From assembly GCA_030248295.1 (NCBI GenBank), contig JASANH010000705.1:37962-101961 (forward strand): a stretch of DNA of 64,000 bases, written 5' to 3'. The position numbers and the translations under genes were made by a program. Positions within the stretch are counted from its first letter, which is position 1. Each line of letters opens with the position of its first letter. Shown here piece after piece: positions 10,480 through 22,578 of the stretch. The DNA comes from Mesodorylaimus sp. YZB2_4 (taxonomy: Eukaryota; Nematoda; Enoplea; Dorylaimida; Dorylaimidae). The notes below the pieces were generated by a model. That model was given only the letters and a program-made list of their open reading frames with translations, made no database searches and was not told where the DNA came from.

Positions 10480-10866
10480 TGATCGAACAATTTCGAAGCT
10501 GATCGACAGGCTCGTTGCTCGGATGAAAAGTTTACCACGAACAGATTTTCGAGGCGGCAATACAAGGCTTCCTTTGATAACTGATCACGAAGACAAGACG
10601 AACAACCTCTCGGTTCGAAGACTAGAGCAACGAATGAGCAAGAGATGCTGTCTGCCCAAGATCAAAGTAATCAAGGCGGCTAAACCTGCAGTTGGTGTCT
10701 CTGAACAGGTTCTATTGCAGTGAAGATGCACTGATGAATCGAAACCGCTTTTGTTCTGGAAACGGTCGACTATCTTGCCGATCGCCAGGCCTTGTTTTTT
10801 TCTGTGTAAATACACAATTACCATTGACCCTTCTTGCCCCATGGCAACGTGTTTCAAAGCAAATAC
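10480..10866 (-). repeat. Upstream module of the RING gene, copy C
   Basis: The reverse complement of this block matches 6,855-7,060 and, further up, the TCAATGGTAATTGTGTATTTACAC segment of the other modules. It lies immediately upstream (in minus orientation) of RING copy C, so module and exon were duplicated together. Confidence 0.6.
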
Positions 10867-10869
10867 TCG

Positions 10870-13026
10870 TACTAGAATAAGGATGTAGATGTAGGTCTTG
10901 TAGAGTATGACCCCAATAAATATTAAATTTGGACTGGTTGTGGTGCTTCGGGGCCGTACAAATACGACGTCGCCCGCCAGAGGGGGGAAGGGGGTCGCCT
11001 AAAAAACGATCTTGTACGATAGGGGAGGGGGGTCAGGCCAAATACAGCGTCGTTTATGCACTGGATATTTCAAGGTCATATTGCCGCCTCTGCAGACTGC
11101 AAGCTGCTGAGAGCAAAACTAACCCAAGTCGTGCAATTGGTTCCAAACCCACCCAAACCCAGTGGGTTTTTGGGTTGCATTGATGTTATGTCCACGGGTA
11201 TCGGTTTGGGTTGGGTGGACTAGTGAATTGCCAGGCCAGGGTTGGGTCGAAAAGCCAAACCCAGATAAACCCAATTTTTTAAAATCCCGTGTGGATATTT
11301 AAGCGTTTTTGGGATCGGAAAATGGTTGTTTATTGCAAAAAAGAACCTGGTTTTTGTCGCTACGCCGCCATCCGTGGAGGACGTCGAGACCCGTGTGGTG
11401 GGTGTCACATGACACGACACAACTGACTGACTGACTTCTTGATTATCTGTCTGAGCTCCTATCAGAGCAGCGACAAAGAAATTTAAAGAAACAAAATAAA
11501 AAATGAGATAAAACTACAGTAGAGCATCTTCAGTTAGAAAAATTTGAAAAAAAGGTAGAAAAAAAATTCACGATTATTTCTGAGCTTCTAAGAGGGGATT
11601 GAGGGAAATTAGGGTGTGGCGCAAGGAGTCCCTACTTGTATATGACGGATATGCACCAGTGCAGCAACCTTGACTCTTCGCAGGATCCAAGTAACTTTCA
11701 CTCTAAGGTCAGCAAGTCCTTAGATTAGGGCAGCAATGTCGCTTTGATGTACAGTAGGATAGGACTTTCATTTATGCATGTCCTGCGGCTCATGATCAGA
11801 CACGTCTCATCTAATGGCGTCGTTGTGAAACTGGCTCATGCATACAAACTAGCTTGTTTATCTGCAGTGGTTGTTGCTGACCTCTCTAGACAAATTACAC
11901 TAGCGATCAAAAGTAAAGCACGTTTGGCACTCCCTATCAAGCTCAACTTCGTTACTCTCTGCAACATGAATACGACATGAATGCAGTTTCATTCAAGGTT
12001 TTAGATGCCAGGTTATTGTTAGCTTCAGGCTTTTAAGCTGAAAGACGTGTTTGTAGCGACATCCCTAGGAACAAGAAAACCATATTCAAAATAGACATTA
12101 TTCAGGCTTAGCGCTAAAGCATTTGGCTCAGATTATCGCTTCAAGAAAGTCTTCTATCTGCGATAGCGAATAAACTTTTGAATAAAAATTGATGGAATTT
12201 CGTTGAAAACTCTGGTTTTCTGTAATTATTTTCATGAATTGATTACATTTCTGTTTTTATACTCCACTCGAACATTTATCGAAAAGCCGGGTACGGGTAT
12301 GGGTATGGGTACACAGGTCGACCAGCGGGTACGGGTAGGGTACGATTTTCACACCCGTGCAGGCCCCTGCGTAGCCCTAACTCAAAACTTCAAGGTCTTT
12401 ACATCGGTCTGCTGTCCTGGCAGGTTTTCCAGAAAAAGTGGTCATTTTCTGTAGACGACGGCATTTCTTCTATTCACTTTATAGTTTTCGGCACAAAAGT
12501 CAAACCACACCACGGTTTTTCTGTATTAAACTGGCTATATCGATTTTCTGTTTTATACAATCCCTTTAAAATTATTCACTGAATCAGCTTTGATGAAAAT
12601 CCAGTAAACATAGTGCCACAAATTTCTGCTTTGTATTCTGAACAACACCGCACAACGAAACTACATATTAATCTTCCCACAACCTTCCTTCCTTACGTGC
12701 ACCTTCTCCAGTACACAATTCCTCTCACGTGCATCCGCCCACCATTCATGTTTTCCTATCGTCACTGCCATTTAAGGCGTTGAAACTCGCTTTGAGGAGA
12801 CAAAATTTTTGAAGCCCACACGAGTCCAGTTTCTTAACGTACAAACACGAGTTGTGCGCCTTAGGCGTGGGCGAGTTCGGATCCGGTCCCCGCACTCTCT
12901 TCATGCCCTCTCCCCTTCCACTCCACTTCGCTCGTACACGGGTCGATCACGCCGTTTTTGGTGTCGACAAGAGCAAGTAGAGGAAAACTTATTTTTGTCA
13001 ATTTTTGCATTGATTTCAATTTGAAA
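10870..13026. other. Intergenic, transposon debris
   Basis: No gene is visible. 11,115-11,280 is dense in AAACCCA / TGGGTTT motifs, and 12,290-12,375 in GGGTACGGGTA motifs ending at a CAGGCCCCTG-like terminus. Both look like ends of hAT-type miniature elements whose partners were not found. 12,390-12,570 is the second copy of the repeat at 3,100-3,320. Open frames such as 11,744-11,980 show no domain. Confidence 0.45.
12390..12570. repeat. Dispersed repeat, copy 2
   Basis: Same order of landmarks as 3,100-3,320: TTTCCAGAAAAAGTG, then GTCAAAC(T/C)ACACCAC, TTTTTCTGTATTAAACTG and TTTTATACAAT. Diverged copy in the same orientation. Confidence 0.55.
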
Positions 13027-16000
13027 ATGCAAAAAAATCACATCTTGTGGATATTATTGCTTGTTGACGTATTGGCATTGAATGCAAATGCCTATGATCC
13101 GTGTCAAGGAAGAAGTAATATTGGTGGCCAGTGCGATTGGAATCGAGATTGCAATGGATTCGGAGTCATTTGCAAAGAAGGCAAATGCGCGTGCCATTAC
13201 CATTATCAGCTAAGGAATGACAGCGATGGCTCCAAGTACTGCGTCAGATGTAAGTACAGTGCACTGGAGTGGACGGGTGAGCAGTGCGAGTGGGTGGGGC
13301 TGCTAGTCGATAGGCAACGGCATCATAGTCGTTATTTTTTTAAAACCGAGGCATACACTAAACTAAAATGGAACTGGCACGGGTTGCACGAAAAAGAACT
13401 CACAGTATGTCGCATGATTTCTGTGTGAGTACGGAGGATACCGCATACAAATATGTGCCCGTACAGCATTCGAGACAGGCCTAAATATACTTATCTGTTG
13501 TCATATGGTGGAAACAAAAGAATTGCAAAGCACGATACAAAACTAGAGGTGACATGGACACTGTGGATGCTCGTATAGCATGCGTCACCTCTGCTCGGAA
13601 CTGGCAGCCGGCAAGGTGACTGGTCAGGGTGGTTTCACAGCCATGGGTTTGGTCGGAAGACTTGATTGGCTGCCTTGGGTTTGGCGTGGCGCTCTACCAG
13701 TCATTCCTCAGTAATACAGACCCAAACGTAGTCAACATCGGCACATCGTGGGGCCATCAGTAGCGGTGACAAAGTATAGCCACGCCACTCAAGAGTGAGT
13801 TCTGTGAAAAGCTACTGGGGCCTCAGTGGGTCACACTCCCACAAAAATTGCTTTTTACCATCAGCTTCGCTTTGTGCTTTTCACCATCTGTGGTATTTGG
13901 GCTTACAGGTACAAGCTGTAACGTTATGCTAGGAGCTGGCTAAAAAATAACAAGATCACATCATAATCTGGCAGCATGCTCCCTTTTGGCCCCAGCTACT
14001 GTATGAATTTAATAGCGCAACATGTGAATGCTCGGCTAATAGAAAAACAACTGAAATGCGGACCAGTAATTTGCAATCAACGTAACAGCTAGTTTGACTT
14101 TTCAGTACCAGACACCATCGGCGCACCGTGCTCTGGCCAATGTCGCTTCCCCATGTTTTGCAATAATGGCAAGTGTGAATGTGTGCGAGCTACAAAAGAC
14201 GGCAACCAATGTTACCCGAGCACCAAGTTGGGCGAAGCGTGTTCACAAAACGCCGAATGCACTTTGCCCTTCTCGGCCTGCATCGGAGGTCGTTGCAGCT
14301 GCATTGCTGGCACTACGAATAGCAATGGACAGTGTGCGGCAGGTAAGCGCTGATTTACTAAATAATGAGCCAAGGTCTCATCTCATGTCATGTCATACTT
14401 TATCCATAGCCATGCGCCATAGGGATAAGGAACACATGGGTTGACAGTAATTTTTTACCCAAGTCAGAAGGGAAGATAAGGGCATGTAATGGAGTTTACC
14501 ACAAATATTTGGAAAGAATTTTAGAAAAAACTTTTTAAAAAGGGTCTTTAACGGGAAATCTATTCGAGGGTTACATATCCGCATTTTGGGGTTTATTTTA
14601 AAAGGAGCTGGTGTAAAACTAACTCAAAAGCACTTTTACAGCAGAGAGCATTCAACAGTTCCCACCGTCCGTCCCCAACATAAACATCATGACAGGGCGT
14701 TCTTGGATTAGCCATGGAATGTGTGTTCTCTCAGGACATACAGTAGGTGCAAATGTTCATAAACCCTAGAAGTGGTACAGTCGAGTCAACTTATAGTCAC
14801 ACCGGATAATGTCACACCCCGGTTATTATCGCATGTTTCTGAAGTCCCGAATTCTCGGCCCATACTTTGTGTGTATTTTGAGTTGGCTTATTATCACACT
14901 GAATTTTGGCCCAGTCCGCTAAATGTCACATAAATTTCTTTGCCAAGCAGGGAAAGTTTTAAAAAGGCGTCACATTTACACTCTTGGCAGTCTGAAATCG
15001 ACAAAAACTAGGACTTATCACTAGAAAACGTGTACAGTAAGCGCATGGCACGTTTATGATTCAGCTTTGATTTGACAGATCCTCATAATTTGGATTTCTT
15101 CAATCACAAAAACTGTCTGAATAGCGTAGCGTCTTTCAGTAGCTTAGGAATGCACGAATATGGTCTGAAATGTCGATAAAAAGAGTATACTGAACCAAGA
15201 TTCAATAAAGATAAAATATGTAAATACTGCAATGTAAACTTCGAATATTGTCACATTTCCTTCCCACCCAGGGCTGGTGATACTAAGCGGACCCGAATGT
15301 ATAAGGAAGAGAATTACAGTAAACCAGCCGGGTCCTAGGGGAAAATACTTGGGGGAAGAAATGAAAGAAAGAGTATTTGAATATTTCAGAGAAGCATTGT
15401 CCTGACGGATCGAAACCGGGTGGAAATTGTGTGCGATTGACCTATGATAGATCGGGTGTGGCCAACATGTTCTCCAGCAGGGACACGGACACATGCCCGG
15501 ACAATCAGTATTGTTACACGTCGGACCTATCGTTGGGTGGTCAATGTTGCCCCGTCACATGCCCCTACGACACCAAACCTGACACGTCCTACTCGTGTGC
15601 GCCCGGCTCCTCGAACGCGTGCCCGTTGACCACTCACTATTGCCATCGCCTGGCTGGGCAAGCGTTTTCCATTTCGGCTTGTTGTCGTCGTCCCTGTCTT
15701 GAACCGACACCAGTTTTCGTCAATGGCAAGTGCTGGCCCCGCGCCTGGCTGGGTGGTCCGTGCACTGTGAACGAGCAATGCGAAAGCGGGGATGGCATGC
15801 AATGCACAAATGGACGATGCGTTTGCAAGACCAGTTTCTCGCCACAATCGGGCAGTTTCATAACTGCTGAAAACCCGCCCCAAGTCTGTGTCCGTAGTTG
15901 CGCCAGTGGGGTATCGCGCGGTGGAGAATGCTTCGCAACAGCCAGCTTGGGCAGCCAGTGCGATGTGGATGACCAATGCCCATCAAACTCGAAATGCAGT

Positions 16001-16248
16001 CGGGGTGAATGCATTTGCAATTGCGATAATGGATACACAAAATCTGGCAATTCGTGCGTTAAGCCGCAGACGACTACAGCTGCTCCGGGCAGAGGAGGTA
16101 ACATCAGGGATCACAGTCTTTGTCACAGATGCGAAATGAGGGTTTTACATTTCCAGTGACCAACAGTGGTGGAGGCGGAATCATTGGTCTTTTGGGCGGA
16201 GTGCTGAAAGGAGGTGGCGGCGGCGGCGGTGGTGGTCTCTTGGGTTAG
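13027..16248 (+). CDS. Secreted cysteine-rich EB-module protein
   Basis: Four exons (13,027-13,249; 14,106-14,342; 15,390-16,097; 16,157-16,248) keep phase 1 throughout and give 419 residues. The ATG opens a signal peptide (MQKNHILWILLLVDVLALNA) cut near NANA-YDPC. The mature protein is almost wholly cysteine-rich. EB-like units of the form LG..C..N.QC......C..G.C.C occur at exon 1, twice in exon 2 and twice at the end of exon 3, with two further cysteine blocks early in exon 3. A short Thr/Ala/Pro stretch leads into a glycine-rich tail (exon 4: GGGGIIGLLGGVLK, then a Gly run). EB modules are extracellular and their function is largely unknown. No membrane anchor is seen. Neighbours give no hint of pathway. 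An exon-3 fragment is duplicated downstream at 16,484-16,580. Confidence 0.82.
13560..13760 (-). repeat. tRNA-related SINE family 1, diverged fragment
   Basis: Lies in intron 1 of the EB gene. Landmarks GTTTGGTCGGAAGACTTG and TTGGCTGCCTTGGGTTT recur in the same order at about 25,920-25,960 (fully preserved copy) and 26,265-26,290. Only part of the body is kept. Confidence 0.45.
14374..14460 (-). repeat. tRNA-derived SINE family 2, tail fragment
   Basis: In intron 2 of the EB gene. The ATGTCATACTTTATCC...TAGCCA segment followed by AAGGAACACAT matches the tail of the copies at 17,035-17,155 (opposite strand) and 49,146-49,260. The B-box part is missing here. Confidence 0.5.
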
Positions 16249-16483
16249 ACAGCCTGAAGACATGGAAATGAATGAAGTGATTGGCCGATTCATTCAAAAA
16301 TTTGATAAATGAAGAAGAGCTCAGCTTATAAGAGGACTGCATGTCAGTTGTAGCGCAGTAATACATTACAATATCCAGGCTGGTTTGGCAGATGTTTTCG
16401 GGAAGATAGAGACAGAAATTAAGAGCCAAGATAAGACATCAAATGCTAAATAAGCACTGAATCAACCCAAATCGATCAGTCGA

Positions 16484-16580
16484 TATTTCAGAGAAACGTC
16501 GTCCTAACAGATCGAAACAGGTGGAAATTGCGTGCAGTTGACCTATGTTAAATTGGGTGTGGCAATCATGTTCTCCAGGT
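16484..16580 (+). pseudogene. Duplicated start of EB-gene exon 3
   Basis: Matches 15,383-15,480 (acceptor TATTTCAG, then the coding start of exon 3) with about ten substitutions and a shortened end at CTCCAGGTACGC. It lacks the rest of the exon and the cysteine pattern is damaged (CATTGT became CGTCGT). It is a partial segmental duplicate. Confidence 0.65.
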
Positions 16581-17034
16581 ACGCGGATCAGTCGATTTGG
16601 TTACATATTTTGGCTGACTTGATGGTCACATACTGTAGTACCAGCATTACAGTAGGTCCGCTCGCTCACAAAGCGATACGGCAGCAACCGTACCCATTGG
16701 TAGCTACATGATTGCTGCCTGCTGACCTACTTAAACGTCCCAGTACTTATATGGATATATTACCACAACAGAAGGCAGCCAAGGTCGAGAACAAATCCTA
16801 GACGATCAAAAAACTTGCATGGAAAGGAGCCTTATTACAATGGTTAACAGTATGGTTTCGTATATCTCGGGGAAGGATGCCTTTGAGAGAACAAAAGAAA
16901 AACCACATTTCATCGGTTCTGGCTACGCGGTTCTCGTGACCCACTGGCCCAGCTTCACCAGAATCTAGTCATTTCGCTGTAGAATCAAGCAGTGAAGCTG
17001 AAACTCGCTTCTGCCTCTCACGCTGGGTGCGCAC

Positions 17035-17155
17035 TTAGAGGGGAGGGTTCGACTCCCGCCCCGGTACAAAATGATTGTCAAACATGTGTTCCTTAGCCAT
17101 CGAGTGGGCTGTATAGTGCTTGGCTGGATAAAGTATGACATGACATGGCATGACA
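17035..17155 (+). repeat. tRNA-derived SINE family 2
   Basis: GGGTTCGACTCCCGCCCC is a good pol III B box. It is followed by a body GGTACAAAATGATTGTCAAA ... CTTGGCTGGATAAAGTATGACATGACATGG shared with the reverse-strand copies at 49,146-49,260 and 14,374-14,460. The A-box end upstream is degraded. Confidence 0.6.
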
Positions 17156-18284
17156 TTCTGGAGTTCGGCAATTTACAGTCACGAAATTGCAGTCGCGGTG
17201 GCACGATTAACGTGGAGATTGGGCCCGATTTCGATCGCATAATCCCCAAGTCAAACGAGGACTTGTTCAGTCGAGTCAGTTTGTTCACAGTTTGAGTGCC
17301 ACCAATTGATGCCAGGGAATCGTAAAACCTCAATGGACAGTTGGATAGTTTATAGGCGGCATCGAAGCCCGCAGCCCATTCGCTGGGATCTCCTTAGTTG
17401 AACCTACTGTATTCACGAGTCAGTGCAGAAAACTCGACAATTTTCTGCTTAAAAAATATTCGGCATCTGTCACAAAAGATTCTCGATGTTTAATCAAATT
17501 AGAAACGCAAAGCTGCATCTGTATACAATACAGTAGAATGGAAGTGGGAAGAATGCAAGCGCTCAAGGTTTTGTTGCGGTCGCAGAAAGTCCGCAGTCTA
17601 AGCGAGCAAAAGCAAAGCATATTTTATAACACTGAAATAAAACCGTCATATTTTGAGTAGCTTTATCGTTTCCATTGTGCCTTTAGCCGCGAATCTGAAA
17701 GGGTCAACCTGCTGCAAAAGAGTTATCCAAGGAATATCAGCATTTGCAGGTTGCTCACACAAACTGAATCGCCGATGCATCGAAGCGTTGACAGATGGCG
17801 GCACCATTGGCCAAGGTGACACGCGGCTTGCTATGATGTCGGGAACCGTTTCTGTCGGCATAGAGCACATCGCGTCCTTGTAATGAAATACACTCAGCTG
17901 GCTTCTAAATGGCGCCCTGCATATATTTCATCTGAACTATCAACGTCAATGGCAATAAAAAGGGACGAAGAAGATGGGCACTCAAATTCTGATAAATGAG
18001 GAGATCGGCTCTCAGATCAAATTACCCCTAATCAGCCCGCTTCTTCCTTCATGGCTGTCATGAGATGCTGATTCATGCATCATAAGCTTCCATCTTTATC
18101 TCCATGCATCCATTTCTTGCCATCTGGACATGGTCTGGGCACCTAGTTACTAAAAGCTCATCTTCTCCATTTCATCTTTCAATTACCTCCACTTCATTTA
18201 TGGTTGCCGAGAAATACCCTAAACACTTCACACACTGGCACGAGATAGTCAGGCGTGCAGTTGATAATGTCCGAAATAGCCAAG

Positions 18285-21200
18285 ATGAGGAAAAAGGTAA
18301 AGCTATCTACTGAGGCAATCCGATTATTTCTGTGCGCTGTTTTCGTTTACTCCCTAATGTTCTTTTTCGTACTCGTTTCGGCAGGTAAGGCTTGAATTTC
18401 TTATGAATGCATACTGCCTTATTCGTAGGTACGTTTTCAGAACCTTGTCCACAGCCAAATACTGGTGCGGGAGGTAAGTTAACGGCCCCATGGTCGGAAC
18501 TTAGAGCTTGGTGCATTACCCGACAGGGTAGTGTTTCAGCCTAGGACTAGGCCAGAAGTCAGATTAGTTCCGTGGCATCGGCGATTTGTACTAAGAATAA
18601 GCCCTCTTACTTACAGTTTCGACTTGTCCAAGCGGCTACAGCAGAAATGGTGACACTTGTCTGTTATACACACAGTCACTAAATAACGTTACTCACCAGC
18701 AGGCTGTCACCCATTGCTCTGGCCAGGCTGGTCTCACATATTTTGCCAAAGACAACTCCGCTTGGTGTTACAACTACTGGTAAGCTGTTATCCAACATAA
18801 TCGCGTTGCCTTATGCTCCGTTAATCAAGATAGTGCGCTGTGCTTGCTAAAAACTTTCACCTTACATGGCTGGTACAAGATTCTTACCAACAAAGAAAAC
18901 AGTAGATCACAGAAAAGTCTTCAAGGATTTTGCTTTTGAACCAAAATGTCTTTAGTAGTTCTGGACCTCTAGTGAGAATTACAGTTTAGAAAAGCTATAC
19001 AAGTTATGTTCTAGGCCTAAAATATCTATGCTCTTATCCAGACTTCATTCACAAAACAAAATAGTATCGTCGAATCGATCAGAAAATGAGGATTTCTGCT
19101 TCTGACTAGACATAGCAGATATTAGCGCAATGCTTAAGCAGATTTTCCCGTCTAGGTTTTCTGGGGGTGGCTTTACAAATACGTGGTTTGGACTGTCTTA
19201 CAACTCAGCGACAAAATCTTTTCAATGGTCGGACGGGACGACCCTGTGCCACACTGATTGGGCGGCTTGGTGCGCTGGAGAGCCAGGGACGCCAGAAACC
19301 TGGAGCGGCGACTGCGTGGCGGTGAACGAAGACCCATATTGCTGGAAAATGGTCGACTGCAACAGCAAGATGGGCGTCGCGTGTGTACACTGGTGGCAAA
19401 GCAGTAAGCAATGCTACGTCCTTGCTTGCCCCTGGACCTATGTAGGTTAGGTTCCACCACTTCGCTGTCTCTTTCTTCCTCGAAGAACACAACGCTACAC
19501 TAGCGCCACAGCACCTCTCACTACTGAGCTTGGCCCAAATGAGCCAAGAATCGCCGATTCCAAACAGTTCACTGATACCATGTGCAAAGGGGCAAAATGA
19601 CCGATAAACCAACCTCCTCTCGGCATCCCTTAGTTCCAATGACAAACTGCCAGAAAGGAGCGGCTATCTTGAGATCGGGCCGCGGGACAGCTGACGATGA
19701 GACCTCCCCTCGAGAGCCTTGCCAATCACTTGCTGACCTGTTGTCTCCAGCAGTTGCTGTTGCCTGTGTTGTTGTTGTTGTCCGTTTGTGTTAGCGGAAT
19801 CGACCAATCGGATGGTGGGCCTGCTGCTCTTTCGTCACTGGTGTAATAGGGGTGGATACGCTTACCTACAGCAAGGCACTGGTTCAGAGAATCGGTCTGC
19901 CTCTCCTAGGTCGAGTGGCTGGTTTGGTTTGCAGGAATTAAGCGGCGACTGGTCTTGATTTCTTGGTCTGCATTGCCCTATGGGCAATTTGGGCTAAGAA
20001 CCACCAGAACCGCCGTCAGGATCGACACGTGTGGCCGCCCTTCGGATGGTGAGCCTAAACGGCCCTTGTGTGTGGTTGGCAATAAACTACACGAGGCGTC
20101 GTGGGCTCCGTGGGCGTCCAGCCAGAGTTTTTTCTAATTCTCTCCAATTCCCCACCCCCCCCCCCCCCCCGCCCTTCTTGCTCACAGGCTGCTCTGCTTA
20201 CGCGAACGTCCTAACCACTTTTTTCCTGTGAAAACAAGATCCATTTTTAAAGCTTTTAAGCTCAGAAAAAGAGAGGCGATTATCGCATGAAGCACAGTTG
20301 CTTTTGCCCCCTAGGATAGGTCAAGGAATTCACTAGTGTGGTTGCATATTTGGTGCAGTATACCCGTACACTTGACCATTCGCTACCCGCTTCCCCAGCG
20401 AGCAGTCGCTGTCTGTTGCACATTGTCATACCTGGAACTAGCATGAAGCCAACTATGGCCACTACCGTTCTAACGTCATCTCCAACCAAAAAGAGCAGCA
20501 TTAGCTCAGTTCTTGCGACTGACTCTGCGAGCTTGACCACAATTCTCGTAGGTGAAGGAGTTTCCACCATATCGACAGAGACAACTAGAACTCGAGCCAC
20601 CACAACTGCTGGCAAAACTGTGGCCAAAATAAGTAACAGCACTGGCCGTGCTATATCCACTGATATTTCATCAACAGCCGCAGGTGTCTTAGCTCTGGCT
20701 TGGGTCCAGACGAGGGATACAAGCTCGAATTTGGCTGTCTGATATTGTAGACTTGGCTCTGCTTTCAGGCCCCAGCACAGCTACAATCGCCGCACTGGCA
20801 GCTGGAACACCAGCATTTTCCGCATCCGCAGTGATTGCATTCTCTTCATTCAGCACTTCTCTGAAAACAGTCTCAGTAATCAGTTCATCATCGCTACAGG
20901 TGAGTATCCTGTCTGGACACCCTACTACCAAAATCCCAATGATCCGCTACTAAGTTGGCCCCGTCAGTAACAGCAGAATTTCTTTTGCGCAGACAACAGC
21001 AACTTTAGCTCGAAACGCGACGGCATCAATGTCAAATGAAGTTCCTCCAACCACGCCCACCACTCTGGTCACAACTACAGACGGACCTTCGGAATCAGTC
21101 AGCAGCAGCAGCGCCAGTAAGAGAGCTCAATTATCTAATCGAGATGACTGATGGTGTATTCCGGATGGCTCCTCAACATTCTTAGCAACCTTTGTCGATT

Positions 21201-21661
21201 AGCTGAATTTTTGATGTCCGTTTCAGCTGTCAACTCGAGTCAAACATCGCCACCCAAGATAACTTCAACATACTTCACTCAATCAAACACAGCGTCCGCA
21301 ACCACGCCTCAAAGCACTGGTATGGGCACTGCAGGTATACTATTATTGAGCCCCTCCGATTAAATGGTGTATCCTTTCAGAAGTGTGCCAGAAAACAAGA
21401 ATCGGCGATTTCTCTCCACTGCTAGTGCATGGAAAAATGTCCTACTGGCCGGTGAGATTTCTGTCGAACGCAACAGTCAACGACTGCGCGATAGCCTGTA
21501 TGGGAGAGGCGACGTGCAAAAGTTTCGATTGGAGCCAAGTGACAGGAGAATGTAAATTGCTGACGGCGCAGTTCAGCGAAGAAAACTGTTCCCACTTCGT
21601 TCTGGATGATAACTTTCACCATTACGATTATGTCAGGGTCCAGGAGGAATGCAATTGCTGA
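18285..21661 (+). CDS. Secreted C-type lectin / Ser-Thr-rich / PAN-domain protein
   Basis: Nine exons with matching phases (18,285-18,384; 18,429-18,473; 18,617-18,779; 19,156-19,403; 20,399-20,683; 20,769-20,899; 20,993-21,116; 21,227-21,319; 21,381-21,661) give 489 residues. A basic start and hydrophobic core (MRKKVKLS, then LFLCAVFVYSLMFFFVLVSA) form a signal peptide. Exons 3-4 are a C-type lectin domain: CPSGYSRNGDTC, WFGLSY, WSDG, AWCAGEPG, CW..VDC, GVAC. The usual calcium motif EPN reads EPG, so sugar binding of the mannose type is doubtful. Exons 5-8 form a Ser/Thr-rich, probably O-glycosylated stalk. The last exon is a PAN/apple domain (MSYWPVRFLSNATVNDCAIA, TCKSFDW, ECKLL) ending NC-stop. 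No membrane anchor is present. Exon 8 may use a second donor 15 bases downstream. Confidence 0.8.
20150..20171. repeat. Poly-C tract in an intron
   Basis: A run of about 17 cytosines lies in intron 4 of the lectin-PAN gene. Similar G runs occur at 8,791, 33,395, 41,571 and 55,405. Confidence 0.7.
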
Positions 21662-22498
21662 GAGAATATAAGTTGTTTGCACAGTTCCATGAGCAGTTCC
21701 ACTGCTGCTTCTTTTTTGTGAATGTTGTGTTGGTGGTGTTTGTACTGAGATATCATGAAGCAGCACGCCACACCCCAAAATGTGACTTGAAAAGTTTTGA
21801 TAAAATGCTTGCGGAACCGCTTGTCGCGCTTGAAGTGGGCATTGCAGTTTCTAGTATTCACCTTCGTTTCGGTTGCATCACCAGGAACTAGCCAAGAAAT
21901 ACATTTTGGGTCTTCTCGGACCATTCCTGATCGCTGGCTGAACCAGGATGTGTAATAGGCGTACTGTTCTCTGGCCTATTGGCGGACTGGCCCCTTGAAT
22001 TAGTGCACCAGTAGGCCCGTTCGAGAGACGATCAACAGCAGAAACACTGGCGCATGTGGCCAACAATGCAATTCATAATTTGAAAACCAGAATGCACGCG
22101 TAGAAGCCAACGAGTTTGCTAGGCCTCTCCCCTGGTGCGCGGCATAAATAGATCGGCTAGTGCAATGATCATATTTTGGTTTCGCAAACGGCAAAGTTTG
22201 TTCTCCAAAAGTTTCAGAAATCATATAATAGTTGATCGCTGCTTATCAAGATCTGCTGTAACTAACTGATGATAATGGGTGAGTCCATAGAGTGTAGCAG
22301 ACGACAGCGTAGTGCGAACAGCTAACTCCAGATTCCTATAGTCGACACGGTGCCTGGCACAGTTTGGACCACCACCTTAACAATAGACGAACTTTCGGAA
22401 ATTCTATTTTGGGCTTTTCGTCGAAAATTGATATTAGATGATAAATTACCTTATTTCGTGCAGCCTAACGACCGACGAAAATGTTCTGATCAGAGAAG
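21662..22498. other. Intergenic, nothing recognised
   Basis: No canonical polyadenylation signal close to the lectin-PAN stop and no gene was recognised. The last ~140 bases belong to the promoter homologous to that of the second astacin gene. Confidence 0.4.
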
Positions 22499-22578
22499 AT
22501 ATAAATACCAGTGCTCTGCCCCGACAGTCAGCGCATATTCCTTACGCCATTGGCCTGACCGGCTCGGTTGCTACCCGT
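22380..22578 (+). promoter_or_regulatory. Core promoter and leader of the astacin pseudogene
   Basis: TATAAATACCA starts at about 22,500 and GACAGTCAG, an initiator-like site, follows about 25 bases later. A noncoding first exon ends at a CCCGTAAGTG donor near 22,578. The block TAAATTACC...TGCAGCC...TATAAATACCAG is shared with the intact astacin gene at 27,640-27,730, so the promoter was duplicated with the gene. Confidence 0.6.

Larger units (their letters stand above)
16249..18284. other. Intergenic, with SINE and exon debris
   Basis: Contains the duplicated EB-exon fragment (16,484-16,580) and a SINE (17,035-17,155). On the minus strand two possible short exons (about 17,880-17,770 and 17,715-17,650; ends with a stop) could be joined by a GTGAGC donor, but the peptide resembles nothing I know and has no start. 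I see no supported gene. Confidence 0.4.

Noticed and set aside
10725..10760. ACTGATGAATCGAAAC, resembling a hammerhead ribozyme core
   Set aside because: Only three bases separate the CUGAUGA and GAAA boxes, so no stem II can form. It is part of the duplicated RING upstream module.
17646..17883. Pair of possible minus-strand exons with a plausible GTGAGC donor
   Set aside because: The peptide matches no family I know, no start exon was found and both strands are open here.
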